Assembly (NCBI GenBank): GCA_039920345.1
Contig: JBDSDZ010000028.1
Location: forward strand, 1-11,116
Source of the DNA: Croceibacterium_A sp039920345
GTDB lineage: Bacteria; Pseudomonadota; Alphaproteobacteria; Sphingomonadales; Sphingomonadaceae
DNA: 11,116 nucleotides
Reading direction: 5' to 3'
The translations under genes and the position numbers were made by a program. The notes beneath the pieces were generated by a model, which was not told the DNA's origin, searched no databases, and saw only the letters and a list, made by a program, of their open reading frames with translations. Below are positions 6,298-11,116 of this stretch, piece after piece; positions within the stretch are counted from its first letter, which is position 1; every line of letters begins with the position of its first letter.

Positions 6298-6480
6298 TTG
6301 ATAAGTCGAGGACTTGCCGCTGTTGAGCGACGAGCCCTTCGGGTCGCAAGGCGGCCGTTAGTCGATTCGGTCGCGGGCGACTTGTAGGGATTCGACAAAG
6401 TTGCGCCTGATTGTCCAATTCTGGGCGATTTCTGTCGCCTATGTCCGCTGTGTGACCAAAGGCAGGTCCGTCGACAGCGC
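6263..6480 (-). ncRNA. Putative structured small RNA ending at the terminator
   Basis: The minus strand between pyrD and the Rrf2 gene shows extensive pairing. The segment at 6475-6461 (GTCGACGGACCTGCC) pairs with 6318-6305 (GGCAAGTCCTCGAC), giving 13 base pairs with one bulge and one mismatch. This encloses an interior of about 140 bases. Inside are a GGCGA/TCGCC hairpin with a six-base loop (6439-6424), a GGCG..ACTT..GT / AC..AAGT..CGCC hairpin (6407-6376) and a GCGAC/GTCGC hairpin (6347-6327). The intrinsic terminator follows. An RNA of about 200 bases with paired ends resembles 6S RNA in outline, but I recognise no diagnostic 6S sequence. It shows no marks of tmRNA, RNase P or SRP RNA. 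A suf leader or attenuator is an alternative. The 5' end is a guess; no clear promoter was found. Confidence 0.5.
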
Positions 6481-6506
6481 CATCCACCACTGCCATAGGC
6501 CTGGCC

Positions 6507-7538
6507 ATGCTTTATCGCGCTTTCCGCCCTGCCCTTTTCGCGCTCGGGGCCGAATCGGCGCATGGACTGGCGCTGGCCTCGCTCAAGGCGCTTCCCAGGC
6601 AGCACAAAGCTGCTCCGGACGGGCCGCTCGCGACCCGCGTGGCGGGTCTGGCGTTCGCCAACCCGCTCGGCATGGCAGCCGGGTTCGACAAGGATGGCGA
6701 AGTACCCGACTCCTTGCTTGGCCTCGGCTTCGGGTTTGTCGAAGTCGGCTCAATCACTCCGCGGCCGCAAGCCGGTAACCCCAAGCCGCGCCTGTTCCGG
6801 CTGGCTGAGGATCACGCGGTGATCAACCGCATGGGGTTCAACAATGGCGGCGCCCCGGCCGCTGCTGCGCGGCTGGCCGCCCGGGCGGATCGCGGCGGGA
6901 TTGTCGGGATCAACGTGGGCGCTAACAAGGATTCAGGCGATCGGATCGCGGATTACGCGCAGATGGTGCAAGTCATGGCCCCGCTCGCGTCCTACCTCGC
7001 GATCAATATCTCCAGCCCCAATACCCCCGGGCTACGCGCCTTGCAGGATGAAGGCGCGCTGGGTGCGCTGCTCGACGCGGTGCTCGAAGCGCGCGGCGAA
7101 CATGCCCCGCCGATCTTCCTCAAGGTCGCACCCGATCTAGAGCCGTCCGACATCGTGGCGATTGCCCGGATTGCGATCGACAAGCGACTGGGCGCGCTGA
7201 TCATCGCCAACACCACGATTTCGCGCCCCGCGCTTACGTCGAGCCATGCGGGCGAAAGCGGTGGGCTGTCAGGCGCGCCGCTCAAGCCGTTGGCGCTGGC
7301 CCGGCTGCGTGATTTTCGCCGGGCCACCGGGGGCGAAATGCCGCTCGTGGGGGTTGGCGGCATCGCCAGTGCGGAGGACGCCTGGCAACGCATCCGCGCC
7401 GGGGCCAGCCTGGTCCAGCTGTACAGCGCGATGGTCTATCTCGGTCCCGGCATTGCCCGCCGGATCGTGCGCGGGCTGGAGCAGCTGATGCGGCAGGGCG
7501 GCTTCGCGTCGGTTGCAGAGGCGGTGGGAAGCGAATAG
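6507..7538 (+). CDS. pyrD: Quinone-dependent dihydroorotate dehydrogenase (class 2)
   Basis: PyrD oxidises dihydroorotate to orotate, the fourth step of pyrimidine synthesis, using FMN and passing electrons to membrane quinone. The 343-residue length fits class 2. The N-terminal segment of about 35 residues (MLYRAFRPALFALGAESAHG) corresponds to the helices that contact the membrane and form the quinone tunnel. Visible motifs are ANPLGMAAGFDKDGEVPD (51-68, substrate lysine K62), VEVGSITPRPQAGNPKPRLF (78-97), INRMGFNN (106-113), INISSPNTPGLR (166-177, catalytic base S170), FLKVAPD (K206), IIANTTISRP (232-241) and the FMN phosphate-binding part VGVGGIASAEDAW (281-293). All key residues are present. 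The ribosome binding site is weak (AGGCCTGG). It is divergent from the putative small RNA, whose start lies close to this ATG. Confidence 0.97.
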   Translation: MLYRAFRPALFALGAESAHGLALASLKALPRQHKAAPDGPLATRVAGLAFANPLGMAAGFDKDGEVPDSLLGLGFGFVEVGSITPRPQAGNPKPRLFRLAEDHAVINRMGFNNGGAPAAAARLAARADRGGIVGINVGANKDSGDRIADYAQMVQVMAPLASYLAINISSPNTPGLRALQDEGALGALLDAVLEARGEHAPPIFLKVAPDLEPSDIVAIARIAIDKRLGALIIANTTISRPALTSSHAGESGGLSGAPLKPLALARLRDFRRATGGEMPLVGVGGIASAEDAWQRIRAGASLVQLYSAMVYLGPGIARRIVRGLEQLMRQGGFASVAEAVGSE

Positions 7539-7548
7539 CAGCCCCGGC

Positions 7549-9261
7549 ATGCGCCGCCTTCTCATGACCCTTCTCGCCGCTCCCGCCTTCCTCGGCGGCT
7601 GCGCGTCTCTCCCCGCCGAGGCCAATGTCGCCGCAGCCGATGTGCAAGCGGGGGTCGTGTCCGCGGCCGATCCGCGCGCCGCGGCAGCGGGCCTCGAAAT
7701 GCTCCGCCAGGGAGGCAGCGCAACCGATGCGGCGATTGCGGTAATGCTGGCTCTCAACGTGGTCGAGCCGCAAAGTTCGGGCATCGGCGGCGGCGGGTTC
7801 ATGCTGTGGGGCGGCCGTGACGGCCTGGTCGAAACCTACGACGGGCGCGAGACCGCACCGGCGGGGGCCGACGGGCAGTGGTTCCTCGATGCCAGCGGCA
7901 ATCCGCTACCGTTCATGACCGCTGTCGTTTCGGGCCGCAGTGTCGGCGTGCCGGGCAACTTACGGCTGGCCGAAGAAGCCCACCGCCGCCACGGCAAGCT
8001 GCCCTGGGCCAAGCTGTTCGAGCCGGCGATCAGATTGGCGCAAGGCGGCTGGACCTTGTCCGAACGCGGGCACGAGTTCCTGGGCAACGCCAAGAACCGC
8101 GCCGCGCACCAGCCCGAAGGCCTGGCGTTGTATTACGACGCCGCCGGACAGCCGCTGCCGGTCGGTACCGTGCTGCATAACCCCGCGCTGGCCAATACCC
8201 TTGGCCAGATTGCGGTGCACGGGGCCGAGTGGTTCTATACCGGCACCAATGCCGCGCAGATCGCCGCCGAAGTGGCCGCCGAAACCCCGCGTGCCGGCGC
8301 AATGACCAGCGGCGACGTCGGTGCCTACCGCGCCAAAATGCGCCCCGAAGTCTGCGGCACTTACCGCACCTACCGCATCTGCGGCATGGGCCCGCCGTCC
8401 TCGGGCGGCACCACGGTGTTCGCGATCCTCAAGCAATTGGAAGGCTTCGACCTCCACGCGCTCGGCCCGCAGTCGCCCACGTTCTGGCACCTGTTCGCCG
8501 AATCGCAGCGCCTCGCCTTTGCGGACCGCGAGCGTTACCTCGCCGATATCGACTTCGTCAGTGTGCCGGTGGCCGGGCTGATCGACCCGAACTACTTGGC
8601 CGCGCGCGGTTCATTGATTTCAGCCACCGGGACAATGGCCTCGGTTGTGGCCGGTACGCCGCAAGGCGTTGCGCTGGCACCGCCCGATGGCAACGAACCG
8701 GAGGAGCACGGCACTTCCCACTTCGTGGTGGTTGATCGCAATGGCGAGGCGGCCAGCTATACCTCGACCGTCGAAGGCTCGTTCGGGTCGGGCATCACGG
8801 TCGGCGGCTACTACCTCAACAACGAACTGACCGACTTCAGCTTCGCGCCAACAGTCAATGGCGTGCCGGTGGCCAACCGGGTGGAAGGGGGCAAGCGCCC
8901 GCGCAGCTCGATGGCGCCGACGCTGGTCTACGATGCGCAGGGCAAGCTGTTCATAGTTGTCGGCGCGGCGGGCGGGGCGACAATCCCGGTCCAAGTCGCG
9001 CGCGCCTTGATCGGGGTGATCGATTTCGGCCTGACGCCGGAGCAGGCTGTCGCCCTGCCGATGCTGTTCTCGCCCGGCGACCAGGTGACAATCGAATCTG
9101 GCACGATGCTGGTGGCGATGGTGCCGCAATTGCAGGCGCTCGGCCACCGCCAGGTCAGCCCGCGCGGCCTTCCGCTCAAGACCAATGCCATCGTGCGGAC
9201 AGCGCACGGCTGGGCCGGTGCGGCCGATCCGCGCAGCGAAGGCGTGGCCGTAGGCGAGTAA
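7549..9261 (+). CDS. ggt: Gamma-glutamyltransferase, predicted lipoprotein
   Basis: This Ntn-hydrolase cleaves or transfers the gamma-glutamyl group of glutathione and related compounds, normally in the periplasm. From the ATG at 7549 it has 570 residues. A lipoprotein signal is visible: MRRLLMTLLAAPAFLGGCAS, with lipobox LGGC (C18) and no Asp at +2, suggesting outer-membrane anchoring. Self-cleavage should occur before T389 in EEHGTSHFVVVD, giving the large and small subunits. Other family marks are GGSATDAAIAVMLALNVVEP (56-75), SGIGGGGFM (77-85), YDGRETAP (97-104, R100 for the glutamyl carboxylate), RPRSSMAPTLV (450-460) and VGAAGGATIP (471-480). The lid-loop region between DFS and SSM is a few residues shorter than in E. 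coli and lacks the YGLVGG stretch. It starts 10 bases after pyrD; an in-frame TTG at 7513 is rejected because it breaks the signal peptide. Confidence 0.94.
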   Translation: MRRLLMTLLAAPAFLGGCASLPAEANVAAADVQAGVVSAADPRAAAAGLEMLRQGGSATDAAIAVMLALNVVEPQSSGIGGGGFMLWGGRDGLVETYDGRETAPAGADGQWFLDASGNPLPFMTAVVSGRSVGVPGNLRLAEEAHRRHGKLPWAKLFEPAIRLAQGGWTLSERGHEFLGNAKNRAAHQPEGLALYYDAAGQPLPVGTVLHNPALANTLGQIAVHGAEWFYTGTNAAQIAAEVAAETPRAGAMTSGDVGAYRAKMRPEVCGTYRTYRICGMGPPSSGGTTVFAILKQLEGFDLHALGPQSPTFWHLFAESQRLAFADRERYLADIDFVSVPVAGLIDPNYLAARGSLISATGTMASVVAGTPQGVALAPPDGNEPEEHGTSHFVVVDRNGEAASYTSTVEGSFGSGITVGGYYLNNELTDFSFAPTVNGVPVANRVEGGKRPRSSMAPTLVYDAQGKLFIVVGAAGGATIPVQVARALIGVIDFGLTPEQAVALPMLFSPGDQVTIESGTMLVAMVPQLQALGHRQVSPRGLPLKTNAIVRTAHGWAGAADPRSEGVAVGE

Positions 9262-9326
9262 GCTTGCCCACGGGCCGCGCGCGCCCTAATCCCGACTGAT
9301 AGAGAGCCGGCAATCGGCCCACGAGG
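9262..9326 (+). other. Short intergenic gap between ggt and the acyl-CoA synthetase gene
   Basis: These 65 bases hold no convincing promoter or terminator. A GC-rich run after the ggt stop has no T-tract. The downstream gene may be co-transcribed with ggt. Confidence 0.5.
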
Positions 9327-11116
9327 ATGGAGACGCTGCCCTTGCAGCAATCGGATTTTGCCGCCGCGCCTAACTTGGTGCGGCTGTTCCTTGACCGTGC
9401 TGACGAGCTGGGTGACCGGCCGTTCCTTGTCGCCAAGACTGCGGGCGCCTGGCAGCGGCTAAGCTGGCGCGAGACCGCCCGGCAAGTGTGCCTGTTGGCC
9501 GAAGCCCTGCGCGCGATGGGGCTGCGCGGCGGTGACCGGGTCATGCTGGTGGCCGAAAACCGGCCAGAATGGGCGATTGCCGACCTCGCAATCATGGCCG
9601 CGGGCTGCATCACCACCCCGGCCTACACCACCAATACCGAGCGCGATCACGAGCATATCCTCGCCAATTCTGGCGCGCGGGCCGTGATCGTCTCGAACGG
9701 CAAGCTGGCCCAGCCGTTGCTGCCGGCGATGCTGCGGGCAGGCGTAGCCGAGCACCTGATCGGCATGGAATCGATCCGCGCAGGCCAGCTGGGCAAGTTC
9801 GAACGGCACGAGTGGAGCGATCTGCTGGCAGGCGACGCTGATGCAGCCCGGGCCGCCGTCGATGCGCGGATCGCCGGAATCGGGAGGCGCGATCCGGCCT
9901 GCATCATCTACACCAGCGGCACCAGCGGCGCCCCGCGCGGCGTGCTGCTGCATCACGGCGCCATCCTGTGCAACGTCGAAGGCGCGGCCGAAGTGCTGGG
10001 GGGCGATTTCGGGTGGGACCGCGAACGGTTCCTGTCGTTCCTGCCGATGAGCCACGCGCTCGAACACACCGCGGGGCTCTATCTGCCAATTGGGCTTGGC
10101 GCTGAAATCTGGTTTGCCGAAGGGCTCGACCGGCTGTCGAGCAATATCGAAGACGCGCAGCCCACCTTTATGGTCGTGGTCCCGCGCTTGTTCGAACTGC
10201 TGCGCGGACGCATCGTCAAGCAGGTCGAAAAGCAGGGGCGGCTGGCCAACTTTCTGCTCGACCGCGCGCTGTCGCTCGCCGAACGGCGCGCCAGTCGCCA
10301 ACACAAGGTGACCGACTGGCCGGTTGGACGGCTGCTCGACGTGACCTTGCGGCCCAAGGTGCGCAAGCGCTTCGGCGGCAAGATGAAGGCGCTGGTGTCG
10401 GGCGGCGCGCCGCTCAACCCCGAAGTGGGCGCATTTTTCGAATCGATGGGGCTGGTCATGCTGCAAGGCTATGGCCAGACCGAAAGCGCACCAGTGGTGA
10501 GCTGCAATTACCCCAGCGCCGGGGTCGACCTGGCGTCGGTCGGCCCGCCGTTGCGCGGGGTCGAGGTCAGGTTCGCCGCTGACGGCGAAATCCTCGTGCG
10601 CGGCGAACTGGTCATGCTCGGCTACTGGCAGAACCAGGAAGAAACCGACAAGGCGGTGATCGATGGCTGGCTCCAAACCGGCGACATCGGCCATTTCGAC
10701 GAACGCGGGCGGATCGTCATCACCGATCGCAAGAAGGACATCATTGTCAACGACAAGGGTGACAACATCGCCCCGCAAAAGCTCGAAGGCATGCTGACGC
10801 TGCAGCCAGAAATCGCGCAGGCGATGGTCAGCGGCGACAAGCGGCCATTCGTGGTTGGCCTCCTAGTCGCCGATGCCGACTGGGCGTTCGACTGGGCCAA
10901 GGCGAATGACGAGAAGTTCGACCTGCCCAGGCTGCAGGGCTTGCCCGCCTTCCGCAGCGCGATGCGCGGGGCGGTCGACCGGGTGAACGCCGAACTGTCA
11001 GTGACCGAGAAGATCCGCCAGTTCGCCTTCGCGGACGAGCCGTTCACGATCGAGAACGACGAAATGACCCCGACCATGAAAATCCGCCGCCACGCCATCC
11101 GCGCCCGCTACAGCGC
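9327..11116 (+). CDS. AMP-forming long-chain fatty acid-CoA ligase, 3' end cut
   Basis: The frame is open from 9327 to the window edge, 596 codons plus two bases, and is probably near its natural end (MTPTMKIRRHAIRARYS). The enzyme activates a fatty acid with ATP to acyl-AMP and then makes acyl-CoA. Adenylate-forming motifs are the P-loop YTSGTSGAPRGVLLH (Y195 onward, with Arg where Lys is usual), FLPMSHALEHT, LVSGGAPLNPEVGAFFESMG, GYGQTES (Y382-E386), LQTGDIGHFDERGRIVITDR with D453 and R468, and the hinge KKDIIVNDKGDNIAP. The ending resembles the long-chain ligase group (FadD15-like). The substrate chain length is not readable. The ATG at 9327 has AGG too close. A TTG at 9342 with GGATGGAG nine to ten bases upstream is a serious alternative start, shortening the protein by five residues. 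Confidence 0.93.
   Translation, partial: METLPLQQSDFAAAPNLVRLFLDRADELGDRPFLVAKTAGAWQRLSWRETARQVCLLAEALRAMGLRGGDRVMLVAENRPEWAIADLAIMAAGCITTPAYTTNTERDHEHILANSGARAVIVSNGKLAQPLLPAMLRAGVAEHLIGMESIRAGQLGKFERHEWSDLLAGDADAARAAVDARIAGIGRRDPACIIYTSGTSGAPRGVLLHHGAILCNVEGAAEVLGGDFGWDRERFLSFLPMSHALEHTAGLYLPIGLGAEIWFAEGLDRLSSNIEDAQPTFMVVVPRLFELLRGRIVKQVEKQGRLANFLLDRALSLAERRASRQHKVTDWPVGRLLDVTLRPKVRKRFGGKMKALVSGGAPLNPEVGAFFESMGLVMLQGYGQTESAPVVSCNYPSAGVDLASVGPPLRGVEVRFAADGEILVRGELVMLGYWQNQEETDKAVIDGWLQTGDIGHFDERGRIVITDRKKDIIVNDKGDNIAPQKLEGMLTLQPEIAQAMVSGDKRPFVVGLLVADADWAFDWAKANDEKFDLPRLQGLPAFRSAMRGAVDRVNAELSVTEKIRQFAFADEPFTIENDEMTPTMKIRRHAIRARYS

Noticed and set aside
6376..6407. T-loop-like GTCGAATCCC suggesting a tRNA or a permuted tmRNA acceptor piece
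   Set aside because: The bases on either side do not form the required 5-bp T-stem, there is no acceptor stem or CCA, and no tmRNA tag frame is visible nearby.
6263..6480. RNase P RNA, SRP RNA or a confident 6S RNA assignment
   Set aside because: No RNase P or SRP signature sequences are present. Only the general paired-end outline fits 6S, so naming it would go beyond the evidence.
6081..6605. 174-codon minus-strand frame spanning the gap and the start of the Rrf2 gene
   Set aside because: It crosses the terminator and the inverted repeat and shows no family features or ribosome binding site. The RNA interpretation explains the region better.
9459..10778. Long minus-strand open frame (439 codons) opposite the acyl-CoA synthetase gene
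   Set aside because: The sense strand encodes all adenylate-forming motifs in order, while the antisense product is His/Asp/Ala-rich and low in complexity, typical of a GC-driven mirror frame.
1..11116. CRISPR arrays, insertion sequences, prophage or integration signs
   Set aside because: No repeated spacers, transposase-like frames, terminal inverted repeats or tRNA attachment sites were seen. The gene content is housekeeping and composition looks even by eye.

Overview
The window is GC-rich, tightly packed DNA from an alphaproteobacterium. Protein sequence style and gene content suggest Sphingomonadales, possibly Erythrobacteraceae; this is an inference from family resemblance, not a search. 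Both edges cut genes: a sufA-like gene at base 1 and an acyl-CoA synthetase at base 11116.

Bases 1-6169, minus strand, hold one SUF iron-sulfur cluster assembly operon. In transcription order it carries an Rrf2-family SUF regulator, sufB, a DUF559 (endonuclease-like) gene, sufC, sufD, sufS, a DUF59/MIP18 sufT-like gene, a GNAT acetyltransferase and the 5' part of an A-type carrier gene (sufA). SufS supplies sulfur, SufBCD is the scaffold/ATPase complex on which clusters are built, and the sufT and sufA products are expected to help mature or deliver clusters. Nearly every junction is a 4-base ATGA or GTGA stop/start overlap, so the chain looks translationally coupled end to end. The DUF559 and GNAT genes have no textbook role in this pathway and are the main oddities. 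No sufE or sufU sulfur acceptor is visible.

Bases 6170-6506 have no protein gene. The part next to the regulator carries a 7-base inverted repeat with a 9-base spacer, a plausible operator for the Rrf2 protein. Beyond it, on the minus strand, is a very good intrinsic terminator (UUCG-capped stem, then six T). It is preceded by about 180 bases whose two ends can pair in a long imperfect stem. This looks like an unannotated structured small RNA, or less likely a long regulated leader of the suf operon.

Bases 6507-11116, plus strand, hold pyrD (quinone-dependent dihydroorotate dehydrogenase), a gamma-glutamyltransferase predicted to be a lipoprotein, and an AMP-forming long-chain acyl-CoA synthetase that runs off the end. 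These are ordinary metabolic genes in a loose same-strand cluster. The main candidates for something new are the putative small RNA, the suf-embedded DUF559 protein with a degenerate active-site motif, and the suf-embedded GNAT enzyme.
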